DNA from: Methylonatrum kenyense
GTDB lineage: Bacteria; Pseudomonadota; Gammaproteobacteria; Nitrococcales; Aquisalimonadaceae
Direction of reading: 5' to 3'
NCBI RefSeq assembly: GCF_023195885.1
Contig: NZ_JALPKO010000002.1
Coordinates: forward strand, 248,001 to 312,000
DNA: 64,000 nt
Position 1 is the stretch's first letter. Every line of letters starts with the position of its first letter. Below the pieces are notes generated by a model. It was not told the DNA's origin. It did no database searches and worked only from the letters and a program-made list of their open reading frames with translations. Below, one piece after another: positions 33,061 through 42,287 of this stretch. The position numbers and the translations under genes are program-made.

Positions 33061-34383
33061 GTGTTTTCCTCATCCAGACGCACACGCAGCGGTACCGATA
33101 TCTGGCCTGGCTATGTGGACGTGCTGGCCACGTTGTTGATGCTGTTCGTCTTCGTGCTGACGCTGTTCATGGTCGCGCAATTCGTGTTAACCGACGCCCT
33201 GAGTGGTCGTGACCGGGCATTGGAGCGGCTTGAAACACAATTGGCCGAACTGGGCGAGAGCCTGTCCATGGCCCGTGCCGAGCGCGACAGCCTGGCGGCC
33301 GAACTCGATGTCACGTTGTCGGAACGTGATGATCTGAGGGATCAGTTGTCCGATGCGTTGACGGATTCGGAACGACTGATGTCCGAGCTGGAAGCGGCCG
33401 GCGACACCATGGATGAGCAGCGCCGGGAATTGGCGAGCTTGCAGCAGGATATCGATGCCCTGCGCGAACTGCGGGCCGAACTCGAAGGTGAAATCGCCGA
33501 CATGGCGGACATGCTCGCTGCGCGCGACGAAACCCTGGCCCAGCGCGATGAGGAACTGGAGGACGTGCGCCGCGAACTCGGGGCCGAGCGTGATCGCAGC
33601 ATGGCGCTGGAAGCTGAGCTGGCGGACGAGGAGGAGCGCACCCGCCTGGCACAACGCGAGATCGAGGACCGCGAGACCCGGGTACGCGATCTGCAGGCCC
33701 TGACCGAGGAGCAGCGGCGGGCGCTTGAGGAAGAACAGGAGTTGTCCGAGGCGCAGATTGCCCGGATTGATCGCCTGAATCGCCAGGTTACGGCGCTTCG
33801 CGAGCAGTTACGGCGGGTCGCCGGTGCGCTGGAACTGTCGCAGGAGGAAGTCGCCGAGCGGGATGTACGGATCGAGGAGCTGGGGCGCGAACTGAATCTG
33901 GCGCTGGTCGACGAAGTCCGCGAGCTCAGCCGTTATCGTTCCGAGTTCTTCGGCCGCCTCCGGGAAATCCTCGGTGATCGGGACGACATCCAGATCGTCG
34001 GTGACCGTTTCCGTTTCCAGTCCGAGTTGTTCTTCGACACGGCGGAGGCAGAGATCGGCGAAGAGGGGCGCTCGCAACTGGATGATGTGGCGCGCACCAT
34101 GCTCGAGATTGCCGAGGAAATCGATGACAACGATATCCCGTGGATTCTTCAGGTTGAGGGGCATACGGATCGACGGCAGATTCGCACTGCGGAGTTCCCG
34201 TCCAACTGGCAGTTATCCACGGCGCGGGCGCAGTCCATTGTCGATTACCTGATTGACCGGGGAGTGCCGCCGGAGCGTCTCAGTGCGACCGGCTTTGCCG
34301 AGTTCCATCCGGTGGACGAGGGCGATGACGCCGAGGCCCTGAGCCGCAATCGACGGATCGAGATGCGCATCACTTCCCGCTAG
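33061..34383 (+). CDS. MotB/OmpA-like peptidoglycan-anchored partner with long coiled coil
   Basis: A 440-residue protein. One transmembrane helix at about residues 17-42 (WPGYVDVLATLLMLFVFVLT) carries an aspartate at the position of the proton-binding Asp of MotB. A periplasmic coiled coil of roughly 220 residues follows, rich in E, L, R and D. The C-terminal OmpA-like domain runs from about residue 310: LFFDTAEAEIGEEGRSQLDD, LQVEGHTDRRQI and LSTARAQSIVDYLIDRGVPP, then NRRIEMRI. With the preceding gene it forms a stator-like unit that could couple proton flow to force across the envelope. GTG start. What it drives is unknown. Confidence 0.82.
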   Translation: MFSSSRRTRSGTDIWPGYVDVLATLLMLFVFVLTLFMVAQFVLTDALSGRDRALERLETQLAELGESLSMARAERDSLAAELDVTLSERDDLRDQLSDALTDSERLMSELEAAGDTMDEQRRELASLQQDIDALRELRAELEGEIADMADMLAARDETLAQRDEELEDVRRELGAERDRSMALEAELADEEERTRLAQREIEDRETRVRDLQALTEEQRRALEEEQELSEAQIARIDRLNRQVTALREQLRRVAGALELSQEEVAERDVRIEELGRELNLALVDEVRELSRYRSEFFGRLREILGDRDDIQIVGDRFRFQSELFFDTAEAEIGEEGRSQLDDVARTMLEIAEEIDDNDIPWILQVEGHTDRRQIRTAEFPSNWQLSTARAQSIVDYLIDRGVPPERLSATGFAEFHPVDEGDDAEALSRNRRIEMRITSR

Positions 34384-34529
34384 GGAAACACTGATTTATT
34401 CACACGACTGCGTTGGTGTCTGCATTTTTTCCGAGGCAAGGCGCGTCGCGCAGTGCCGCAGTCATTCTGCGGACAAGCAGTGCAACGCAGCGATCGGGCG
34501 CAGACGCGGGAATAAATTCAGTGTTCCCT
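34383..34529. repeat. GGAAACACTG-type inverted-repeat element, short copy
   Basis: About 147 bp, ends GGGAAACACTGATTTATTC and GGGAATAAATTCAGTGTTCCC in inverted orientation. It begins on the last base of the stop codon of the MotB/OmpA-like gene (TAG then GGAAAC). Inner blocks match the 31235 and 57867 copies. The rest of the gap to aroQ (34530-34690) shows nothing further that I recognise. Confidence 0.75.
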
Positions 34530-34690
34530 GGTGCCAGCCCAGCCCTTCCCCCCGGCTCAGATTCAGCACAATGTTGTGGCCATCTTGCCGGGAACGTCGG
34601 AAAAAAGGTGCCCAACTGTGGACATGGCGATGTCCTTCGAAGACAATTGGTCCACCGCGACGGATGCGCTGACCCCGGAAATAATCAGCT

Positions 34691-35134
34691 ATGCCACAGG
34701 TCCTGATTCTCCACGGACCCAATTTGAATCTCTTGGGCAGCCGAGAGCCCGAGGTCTACGGACGGCAATCGCTGGATGATATCAACACCGAGTGCCAGCG
34801 TTACGGGCAGGGGCTGGGGCTGGACGTCAGCACGTTCCAGAGCAACAGCGAAGGCACCCTTGTGGATCGGATCCAGCAGGCGGCCGTCGACCGCGTTGAA
34901 TGGATCATCATCAACCCGGCGGCCTATACGCATACCAGTGTTGCGCTGCGTGACGCACTGCTTGGAACGGCAATCCCGTTCATCGAAGTACATCTCTCCA
35001 ATGTTCACGCGCGCGAAGGATTTCGGCACAACTCCTATTTCTCGGATCGGGCCGTTGGTGTGATCTGCGGCTTTGGCGCTCAGGGTTACCGGATGGCCCT
35101 CGATGCTGCCGCCCTGCAACTGAAAACGGATTAG
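34691..35134 (+). CDS. aroQ: type II 3-dehydroquinate dehydratase
   Basis: A 147-residue shikimate-pathway enzyme. The signature [20 protein letters not shown] opens the protein, with the catalytic Tyr probably in [22 protein letters not shown] and [20 protein letters not shown] supply the substrate- and His-containing motifs, and [11 protein letters not shown] the third. It sits directly before accB-accC, the common gammaproteobacterial order aroQ-accB-accC. Confidence 0.95.
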   Translation: MPQVLILHGPNLNLLGSREPEVYGRQSLDDINTECQRYGQGLGLDVSTFQSNSEGTLVDRIQQAAVDRVEWIIINPAAYTHTSVALRDALLGTAIPFIEVHLSNVHAREGFRHNSYFSDRAVGVICGFGAQGYRMALDAAALQLKTD

Positions 35135-35148
35135 AGGATCGGCATTTC

Positions 35149-35619
35149 ATGGACATTCGCAAGATCAAACGTCTCATCGAGTTGCTGGAAGAGTCCGGTA
35201 TTAACGAGATCGAGATTCGCGAAGGTGAGGAGTCCGTGCGCATCAATCGCGGGGCGCCCCCAGCCGCTCCTGCGCCCGCGGCCCAGCAATACACCGTCTC
35301 GCCCAGCGCGGATGCCGTGCCGGCGGCCGTCGAGCGTCCAGCGACGGATGAGGACGCCGCGGACGCGGCCGGTGCCATACCCGATGGGCACCTGGTGCGC
35401 TCGCCGATGGTCGGCACTTTCTATCGGGCTCCCGCGCCAGGGGCCAAGGCTTTTGTCGAGGTCGGCCAGAGCGTTCGCGAGGGGGATACGCTGTGCATCG
35501 TCGAGGCGATGAAAATGCTGAACCAGATCGAGGCGGACAAGGACGGCACGGTGGCCGCCATCCTGCTCGAGGATGGGCAGCCGGTGGAATACGATCAGCC
35601 GTTGATCGTGATTCAGTAG
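35149..35619 (+). CDS. accB: biotin carboxyl carrier protein of acetyl-CoA carboxylase
   Basis: A 156-residue BCCP. N-terminal helix [20 protein letters not shown], an Ala/Pro-rich linker (about residues 37-75), and the biotinyl domain with the lysine in [16 protein letters not shown]. The protein feeds carboxybiotin to the transferase for fatty-acid synthesis. 14 bp after aroQ and 21 bp before accC. Confidence 0.95.
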   Translation: MDIRKIKRLIELLEESGINEIEIREGEESVRINRGAPPAAPAPAAQQYTVSPSADAVPAAVERPATDEDAADAAGAIPDGHLVRSPMVGTFYRAPAPGAKAFVEVGQSVREGDTLCIVEAMKMLNQIEADKDGTVAAILLEDGQPVEYDQPLIVIQ

Positions 35620-35640
35620 CCCGCAGATACGGATCAAACC

Positions 35641-36990
35641 ATGCTGGAAAAAGTACTCATCGCCAACCGGGGCGAGATAGCTTTGCGCATCCTGCGGGCC
35701 TGTCGGGAGCTGGGCATCCGCACGGTCGCCGTCCACTCGGTAGCCGATCGGGACCTCAAGCATGTCCGGCTCGCGGATGAGACCGTTTGCATTGGCCCGG
35801 CGGCCTCGGCCGATAGCTACCTGAATATCCCGGCCATTATCAGTGCGGCGGAATTGACCGGTGCCGATGCGATTCACCCCGGCTACGGGTTCCTCTCGGA
35901 GAATGCGGATTTTGCCGAGCGCGTGGAAAGCTCCGGCTTCATCTTCATCGGCCCGACCGCACAGACAATCCGTACCATGGGCGACAAGGTGGCCGCCATT
36001 GCCGGAATGAAATCCGCCGGCATTCCCTGTGTGCCCGGCTCTGATGGGCCGCTGGGCCAGGACGATGCCCGCAATCTGGAGCTCGCCCGCGAGATCGGTT
36101 ACCCGGTCATCATCAAGGCAGCGGGTGGCGGCGGCGGGCGCGGCATGCGTACCGTGCACAAGGAAGCGGATCTATTGGGTGCCATCTCGGTGACCCGGAA
36201 CGAAGCCCGCTCCGCCTTCGGCAACGCCATGGTCTACATGGAGAAATTCCTCGTTAATCCGCGGCACATCGAGATCCAGGTGTTGGCGGATACGCAGGGC
36301 AATGCCATTCATCTTGGTGAGCGGGATTGCTCGATGCAGCGCCGCCACCAGAAGGTCGTCGAGGAATCGCCGGCGCCGGGTATCACCGAGGAACAGCGGC
36401 GTTTCATCGGTGAACGCTGCGCCGAGGCTTGCCGTACGCTGGCTTATCGGGGCGCGGGAACCTTCGAGTTTCTTTACGAGGATGGCGAGTTTTACTTCAT
36501 CGAGATGAATACGCGGATTCAGGTCGAGCATCCGGTTACCGAACTGGTGACCGGGGTTGACCTGGTCAAGGAGCAGTTACGTATCGCAGCGGGTGAACCG
36601 CTTCGCTACCGGCAGGCGGATATCCGTATCCGCGGACACGCCATCGAATGCCGGCTGAACGCCGAGGATCCAGTCAAGTTCGTTCCATCACCCGGGAAGA
36701 TTACGCAGTACCATGCGCCCGGTGGTCCGGGAATTCGTGTGGATACGCATGTCTATAGCGGCTATGCGGTGCCGCCGTATTACGATTCGATGATCGGCAA
36801 ATTGATCGCCTGGGGTGAAGACCGGGAGTCGGCAATCGCCCGAATGCGGACCGCCTTGTCGGAGATCGTCATCGGCGGCATCAAGACAAACATCCCACTG
36901 CAGCAGGATATCCTGGCAGACCCCAGGTTTCATGCCAGCGGTACCAATATCCACTATCTGGAACAACGGCTGAAAGCCGAATCCCAGTGA
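35641..36990 (+). CDS. accC: biotin carboxylase subunit of acetyl-CoA carboxylase
   Basis: A 449-residue ATP-grasp enzyme. [20 protein letters not shown] starts it; [15 protein letters not shown], the glycine-rich loop [33 protein letters not shown] and [16 protein letters not shown] are diagnostic of biotin carboxylase. Length equals E. coli AccC. Forms an operon with aroQ and accB. Confidence 0.96.
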   Translation: MLEKVLIANRGEIALRILRACRELGIRTVAVHSVADRDLKHVRLADETVCIGPAASADSYLNIPAIISAAELTGADAIHPGYGFLSENADFAERVESSGFIFIGPTAQTIRTMGDKVAAIAGMKSAGIPCVPGSDGPLGQDDARNLELAREIGYPVIIKAAGGGGGRGMRTVHKEADLLGAISVTRNEARSAFGNAMVYMEKFLVNPRHIEIQVLADTQGNAIHLGERDCSMQRRHQKVVEESPAPGITEEQRRFIGERCAEACRTLAYRGAGTFEFLYEDGEFYFIEMNTRIQVEHPVTELVTGVDLVKEQLRIAAGEPLRYRQADIRIRGHAIECRLNAEDPVKFVPSPGKITQYHAPGGPGIRVDTHVYSGYAVPPYYDSMIGKLIAWGEDRESAIARMRTALSEIVIGGIKTNIPLQQDILADPRFHASGTNIHYLEQRLKAESQ

Positions 36991-37013
36991 CAAGACTGGA
37001 CTGGAGAGCCTCT

Positions 37014-37586
37014 ATGTTTCGTCGTCTCGCGCTAAGCCTTTCGCTCACAACGCTGGTTGCTGGCGCCGCCGGTGCCACCGATCTGGAGTTGATGGTCAGC
37101 GACAAGATGGGCGAGCTGACCCTCGCCCATACCCAGCTTCGGGATCAGGGGCAGAACCTGCGCTTTGGCGCTGGCGTGTTGTACAACGAGGACAGCGACC
37201 TGATGGGAAATGCCTTCCTGCAGATCTCCAACCGGGGGCAGGAGCGCTGGCAACCCCTGACCTTCGGGATCGGTGGCAAGGTCTACGGCGGCGAACTGGA
37301 TCGGCCCGACGAGAGTGTTGCGGCGCTGGCACTGGGCGGTGACATCGGCGTCGGCATTCCGGCTCAGGTTCCACTGGCCGTGGTGTTTACCGGCTACATA
37401 TCACCCAACGTCACCACCTCGGGCGATACCGATCGGCTGACCGAGTTGATGGTCCGGCTTGAGGGTGAGATTACTCGGGGTGCCCACGTTTTCGCCGGCT
37501 ACCGGCAGTTCAAGGCCCGCTCCAGCGATTTTCGCAATGTCCGCCTGGACGATGGCGTGCATGCTGGCGTGCGTCTGAGCTTCTGA
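37014..37586 (+). CDS. YfaZ-family outer-membrane protein
   Basis: A 190-residue exported protein: signal peptide MFRRLALSLSLTTLVAGAAG, then amphipathic beta strands with alternating hydrophobic residues, ending in a C-terminal VRLSF (terminal phenylalanine, typical of beta-barrel insertion). LRFGAGVLYNEDSDLMGNAF and FTGYISPNVTTS resemble YfaZ, a small barrel of unknown role. The ATG at 37014 begins the signal peptide. It follows accC by 23 bp. Confidence 0.75.
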   Translation: MFRRLALSLSLTTLVAGAAGATDLELMVSDKMGELTLAHTQLRDQGQNLRFGAGVLYNEDSDLMGNAFLQISNRGQERWQPLTFGIGGKVYGGELDRPDESVAALALGGDIGVGIPAQVPLAVVFTGYISPNVTTSGDTDRLTELMVRLEGEITRGAHVFAGYRQFKARSSDFRNVRLDDGVHAGVRLSF

Positions 37587-37613
37587 AGCGGTGGCCGGCA
37601 GTCGACGCTCCGG

Positions 37614-38408
37614 CTACAGGGCGTCGAACAGCAGACGAATGGCCATTAGTGCCAGCAGTACGGCGAACAGCCGGCGTAGCAGGGTCGCTGGCAGCCGGTA
37701 GGCGAGCATGGCGCCGACGGGCGCCAGCAGAGTGCTGGTGATCGCGACAGCGAGGACCGCCGGCCAGAACACGTAGCCGCTGGTCCAGTTCGGCAAATCG
37801 GCATGATTCCAGCCGCTAATCATGAATCCGATCGTGCCGGCCAGGGCAATCGGCAGGCCGCAGGCTGCCGAGGTGCCTACCGCCTCGCGCATGGCCACGC
37901 CGCATTTCGCCAGGAAAGGCACGGTCAACGAACCGCCACCGATTCCAACCAGTGCCGAGAGCAGGCCGATACCGCTGCCGACCAGGCTCATACCGGCACG
38001 CCCCGGCAGGGTCAGGGCGCGGCGAATCTCTCCGGCGAAGCCCATTCGCAAGGCAGTGATGGCGAGAAATGTGGCAAAGATTATGCGCAGCGCTTCGCCG
38101 CTGATCCATGCGGCAAGCAGCGCGCCTGCAAGCGCGCCGACCACGATTCCGGGAACCAGCGACAGGGCGAGCTCCCAGCGCACACCGCCGCGACGGGCGT
38201 GTGCCCTGATCGAGGCGATTGAAGTCGTCACGATGATCGCCAGCGAACTGGCCACGGCCATGTGCATGCTGACCGAATCGGCGATGCCCTGGAGGGTGAA
38301 CACCAGCAACAGAATCGGCACGATGATGACGCCGCCGCCCAGGCCGAACAGGCCGGACAGAATGCCCGCGGCAATGCCGGCAGCAAGGTAGAGCAACACG
38401 AAACTCAT
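37614..38408 (-). CDS. TauE/SafE-family sulfite/organosulfur exporter-like permease
   Basis: A 264-residue membrane protein with about eight helices in two repeats. Each repeat has a glycine-rich turn: GILSGLFGLGGGVIIVPILL near residue 16 and LLSALVGIGGGSLTVPFLA near residue 155, the family hallmark. Members move sulfite, taurine-derived anions or other small anions; the substrate is not deducible. Converges on the YfaZ-like gene. Confidence 0.85.
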   Translation of the reverse strand: MSFVLLYLAAGIAAGILSGLFGLGGGVIIVPILLLVFTLQGIADSVSMHMAVASSLAIIVTTSIASIRAHARRGGVRWELALSLVPGIVVGALAGALLAAWISGEALRIIFATFLAITALRMGFAGEIRRALTLPGRAGMSLVGSGIGLLSALVGIGGGSLTVPFLAKCGVAMREAVGTSAACGLPIALAGTIGFMISGWNHADLPNWTSGYVFWPAVLAVAITSTLLAPVGAMLAYRLPATLLRRLFAVLLALMAIRLLFDAL

Positions 38409-38625
38409 TGACCTGATGACCAAGTGGCGAGCAGGGAAGCCGGAGACGGTAGCGCAGTTGACTCGTGCTGTCAGGTTGCAGCCCTCGGGTGTTGTGCTGC
38501 AGCAATCTGTTCCTTCCAATGACCAGTCAGCCGGTGCTGTCGCCACCGCCGTGAGGAATTCGCGAGGTGCCCGGGGCTGGCCCAAGGCAGTACACTATCG
38601 GTATGCGTGACAGGAGGAGCACCGT

Positions 38626-39588
38626 ATGACGGTTCGACGAGTCTGCATTCTCGGAGGCAGCGGCTTCATCGGCCGCCATCTCGTCAATCGACTGCAGGCG
38701 CACGGCATCAACAGCCGCGTGTTGACCCGGTACCGGGAAGGCTGCCGCCACCTTCTGGTGGTCCCGGGACTCGAATTGCAGCAGGTCGATGTCGAGGATG
38801 GTGGCGCGCTGGAGCAGGCCATTGCCGGATGCGATGCCGTGATCAACCTGGTCGGCATTCTCAACGAAAAGGGCGACGATGGCAGTGGCTTTCGGCGGGT
38901 CCATCTGGATCTGACCCGGCGTCTGGTGGAGGCCTGCGGACGGGTCGGCATTCACCGCCTGCTGCAGATGAGTGCGCTTGGCGCGAACGCCAAGCTGGGT
39001 CCGAGCCACTACCAGCGAAGCAAGGGAGAGGCCGAGAACCTGGCGCTGGAGGCCAATGGCAAGAATCTCGCGGTCACCGTGTTCCGGCCCTCGGTCGTGT
39101 TCGGCCCGGGCGACAGCTTCTTCAACCGCTTTGCGAGGCTGTTGCGAATGGGGCCGGTGTTCCCGGTGCCCACGCCAAGCAGCCGTTTCGCGCCGGTCTA
39201 CGTGGGAGATGTGACCGAGGCGATGGCGGTCTGCCTGGAGCGCGAGGAGACCTACGGCCGCAGTTACGACCTGTGTGGGCCGAAGACCTACAGCATGCGG
39301 GAACTGGTCGAGTACACAGCCCGTACCGCGGGCTTGCGCCGCTTGATCATCGGTTGCAGTGATCGCCTGTCGCGGCTGCAGGCGCGAGTGCTGCAGCGGC
39401 TTCCGGGAAAACCCTACTCGATGGACAATTTCCGCTCGTCTCAGATCGACAATGTCTGCAGCCGTGGCAACGGGCTTGATGAGCTTGATATTCAGCCAAC
39501 CGCGATCGAGGCGGTGGTGCCGGGATACCTCTCCGATACGAGCCAGCGCATGCGTTACAACCGGTTCCGCCAGACCGCCCGGCGCTGA
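38626..39588 (+). CDS. NAD(P)-binding protein related to complex I NDUFA9 (atypical SDR)
   Basis: A 320-residue Rossmann protein. VCILGGSGFIGRHLVNRLQA carries the GxxGxxG nucleotide motif; CDAVINLVGILNEKG and LLQMSALGANAKLGPSHYQR follow, as in NDUFA9-like epimerases. The YxxxK is present as YQRSK. Bacterial relatives are often annotated as complex I NDUFA9 subunit family proteins, though the window has no complex I genes. GGAGGAG precedes the ATG. Divergent from the TauE gene and followed by cca. Confidence 0.8.
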   Translation: MTVRRVCILGGSGFIGRHLVNRLQAHGINSRVLTRYREGCRHLLVVPGLELQQVDVEDGGALEQAIAGCDAVINLVGILNEKGDDGSGFRRVHLDLTRRLVEACGRVGIHRLLQMSALGANAKLGPSHYQRSKGEAENLALEANGKNLAVTVFRPSVVFGPGDSFFNRFARLLRMGPVFPVPTPSSRFAPVYVGDVTEAMAVCLEREETYGRSYDLCGPKTYSMRELVEYTARTAGLRRLIIGCSDRLSRLQARVLQRLPGKPYSMDNFRSSQIDNVCSRGNGLDELDIQPTAIEAVVPGYLSDTSQRMRYNRFRQTARR

Positions 39589-39776
39589 CTGTTCAGGCAG
39601 GCGCCGATCCATTCACATGCACCATTGAGCCCGGGTATCTCGGTGCTCCGGGCCCGGTGTTCACGGTGAGACATTGAGTTGATGCAGCGCAACACTCTGT
39701 CTGACTATTTGCACATTCCGCTCAGTATGTTGCACTGCGCAAACCTGCTCCCGGCACTGTTGCCGCGGAGGCACTC

Positions 39777-41003
39777 GTGACCAGTAGCGACGAGCGGCTG
39801 AGCGGCCTCGAAGTCTATCTGGTGGGCGGTGCGGTGCGTGACCGCCTGCTCGGGCGCCCGGTTACCGAACGTGACTGGGTAGTCGTCGGAGCCACCCCGG
39901 AATCTATGCTCGATCGCGGGTTTCGCCCTGTTGGCCGGGATTTCCCGGTGTTCCTGCATCCGGACAGCCATGAGGAATACGCGCTCGCCCGAACCGAGCG
40001 CAAGACAGGGCCGGGCTACCATGGGTTTACCGTCCATGCGGCCCCCCAGGTGACTCTGGAGCAGGACCTGCAGCGGCGGGACCTGACAGTTAACGCGATG
40101 GCGCAGACACCGGATGGGCAATTGGTCGATCCCATGGGCGGTCGCGAGGATCTGCTGCAGCGGACCTTGCGCCACGTCTCCGAAGCTTTCGCCGAGGATC
40201 CGGTGCGTATCCTTCGGCTTGCCCGCTTCACCGCTCGCTATGCGCCGCTCGGTTTTCGGCCGGCGAACGAAACCATGCGCCTTTGCTGCCAGATGGTGTC
40301 CAGCGGCGAAGTCGATAACCTGGTGCCCGAGCGGGTCTGGCAGGAATGGTCCCGAGCCTTGATGGAGTCGTGTCCACAGGCGTTCCTGCAGGTGCTGAAG
40401 GACTGCGGCGCGCTGCACCGGCTGGCGCCGGCCCTGGCGAATCTGCTGGAGACGGATGCCGGCGAACGAGCCCTGGGGGCACTGACTGAGGCCTGCCACC
40501 GGCAGATGCCGCTGGCGGTGCGTTTCGCGGTCCTGACCGCCGACCTGTGTCGAGAGCAGGAACCGACGACAGCCGGCAACGCCCTACAGGCACTCTGTCA
40601 GCGCTATCGTGTTCCGCAGCCCTGCGCAGAGCTGGCGCAGCGCCTGGGCCGGTGGCACGACACCTTCGAGCGAGCCCCCGAGGCCGGCGCGGAACCGATG
40701 CTGTCACTGCTCGAGGCGGTTGACGGGTTTCGCCAGGGCGAGCGCTTCGATACTTTTCTGCTGGCGGCGCAATGTCGATCGGCGGCTGCGGGCGACGAGG
40801 GGGTTCGGCGTGGCGAGCGGGCTGCCGGATTGCTGCAGCGGGCGCGCGATGCGGCGGCCCCGGTGACCGGCGCACCGTTCGCTGCCGAGGGGCTCAGCGG
40901 GCCGGCAATTGGGCAGGCAGTACGGAAAGAGCGGCTTCGACGCATTGAGGACGTTGTGGCTGATCACCGGAACCAGGCCGGCGCCGTCCCGGGCAAACAC
41001 TGA
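39777..41003 (+). CDS. cca: CCA-adding tRNA nucleotidyltransferase with a degenerate HD region
   Basis: A 408-residue bacterial class II CCA enzyme that adds or repairs tRNA 3' CCA. Head and neck motifs are intact: [20 protein letters not shown] with [54 protein letters not shown] and [18 protein letters not shown]. coli Cca has a C-terminal HD phosphohydrolase domain. Here the matching place reads [14 protein letters not shown], so the His-Asp pair is missing. GTG start with CGGAGG upstream. Confidence 0.92.
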   Translation: MTSSDERLSGLEVYLVGGAVRDRLLGRPVTERDWVVVGATPESMLDRGFRPVGRDFPVFLHPDSHEEYALARTERKTGPGYHGFTVHAAPQVTLEQDLQRRDLTVNAMAQTPDGQLVDPMGGREDLLQRTLRHVSEAFAEDPVRILRLARFTARYAPLGFRPANETMRLCCQMVSSGEVDNLVPERVWQEWSRALMESCPQAFLQVLKDCGALHRLAPALANLLETDAGERALGALTEACHRQMPLAVRFAVLTADLCREQEPTTAGNALQALCQRYRVPQPCAELAQRLGRWHDTFERAPEAGAEPMLSLLEAVDGFRQGERFDTFLLAAQCRSAAAGDEGVRRGERAAGLLQRARDAAAPVTGAPFAAEGLSGPAIGQAVRKERLRRIEDVVADHRNQAGAVPGKH

Positions 41004-41017
41004 CGGTGTCCGTGTGT

Positions 41018-42088
41018 CTAACCGTTGACCACCTGCAGCCGGCTGTCATCGGCTCCCATCAGGTTGAACAGCCGCACCGGCTCGGCGAAGCCGCGAATCT
41101 TGACGTAACGGCCGTTGCGGAAGCCGAAGCCCCGGACCGCATGCAAGGCCTGTTCGATGTCCTTGGAAACAACAATATCCATTGATGCGGCATGGCCGCA
41201 GAGTCGGGCCGCGAGATTCACCGTTCTGCCGATTACCGTGTAATCCAGATGGCTGCCGGAGCCGATGTTGCCGGCGACCACCGGACCGCGATGAATACCG
41301 ATGCCCAGGGGCATGCAACCGCTGGACGATCGGGCCGCCAGTTTCCGCGTCTGCGCCATGATGTCCAGGGCGCAGCGGCAGGCCGCCTGCATCATGTCGC
41401 GGGCGTCGAACACGGCCATGATGCCATCGCCGCTGAACTTGTCGACATAACCGCCGTGCGCATACACCGCCTCGACCTGCGCACCGAGCTGAAAACTCAG
41501 GTTCGCGAACAATTCGTCCGCCGGCATGCTCTCGGACTTGAAGGTGAAGTCGCGAATGTCGGAAAACAGGATGCAGACATCCTGCTCCCGGGGGGCGCCG
41601 GGCTGCTCCGCCTGCAGGATTTGCTGAAGCCGGGGTGAGACGTAGCGGGACAGGCTGTGGCGCACGCGTTCGAGGTCGTGCGCCGACTGTGCCTTGCGCA
41701 GCAGGTTTTCCAGTCGGGCGCGAAAGACAACAGACTCCAGTGGCTTGCGCAGGACGTCATCACAACCGGCCGCGAACGCGCGGCGCCAAGTGTCGCAATC
41801 CGCCGCCAATGTGGCAATGACAATGGGAGTAAAAGCGTGTCCCGGCTGGGATCGCAGTTCGGTGCACAGGGCGATGCCATCACCGCCACAATCTTCCAGG
41901 TCGATCAGGATTGCATCCACGTCCCGTTGTCGAACCAGCCTGGTCGCCGTCGGACCATCTTCGGCAACCAGCATCTGTTGACCATCCAGCGACAGTACCG
42001 TCTTCGCGATGGTCAGCGCTTCACCCCGTGCACCGACCACCAGAATCGGCCGCCCGGCTTTCCCGTGACTGTCGATCGCCATTTTCAT
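41018..42088 (-). CDS. receiver-domain adenylate/guanylate cyclase
   Basis: A 356-residue protein. Residues ~12-125 are a response-regulator receiver: the Asp in AILIDLEDCGGDG and LRKPL are kept, but the usual acidic pair at the N-terminus is replaced by VVGARG. A short helix (HDLERVRHSLSRYVSP) leads to a class III cyclase domain (~165-340): VCILFSDIRDFTFKSESM, YVDKFSGDGIMAVF and HRGPVVAGNIGSGSHLDYTV. Metal-binding Asp residues are present at SDIRD and GDGI. It probably makes cAMP. Three close start codons exist (42094, 42088, 42082). Confidence 0.85.
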   Translation of the reverse strand: MKMAIDSHGKAGRPILVVGARGEALTIAKTVLSLDGQQMLVAEDGPTATRLVRQRDVDAILIDLEDCGGDGIALCTELRSQPGHAFTPIVIATLAADCDTWRRAFAAGCDDVLRKPLESVVFRARLENLLRKAQSAHDLERVRHSLSRYVSPRLQQILQAEQPGAPREQDVCILFSDIRDFTFKSESMPADELFANLSFQLGAQVEAVYAHGGYVDKFSGDGIMAVFDARDMMQAACRCALDIMAQTRKLAARSSSGCMPLGIGIHRGPVVAGNIGSGSHLDYTVIGRTVNLAARLCGHAASMDIVVSKDIEQALHAVRGFGFRNGRYVKIRGFAEPVRLFNLMGADDSRLQVVNG

Positions 42089-42287
42089 GCCCACCTGTAT
42101 CGCGAACCGCCGGCTTGTCGCTGCGTGTTATCGATAGCTCACCCATGCGGTGCAGCGGCAGTTCCTTTTGTTATCGGCATACCTGTTGTTGGCCTTGAAT
42201 ATGCCCGTTGGCGTTGTGTGCGTGGGTGACATCCTGCCGTGGCAGCAACCTGTCGCCAATTGCGCACACTTCACCTTAACTTTCGTA

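Noticed and set aside
31897-34383. Zorya anti-phage system (ZorA/ZorB look-alikes)
   Set aside because: Only the channel and anchor components are present. No ZorC, ZorD or ZorE-like gene lies in the neighbourhood, and such stator pairs are common outside defence systems.
37614-38408. Possible link of the TauE/SafE permease to methanesulfonate or sulfite use
   Set aside because: No sulfur-oxidation or sulfonate gene is nearby; the family alone does not support a substrate.
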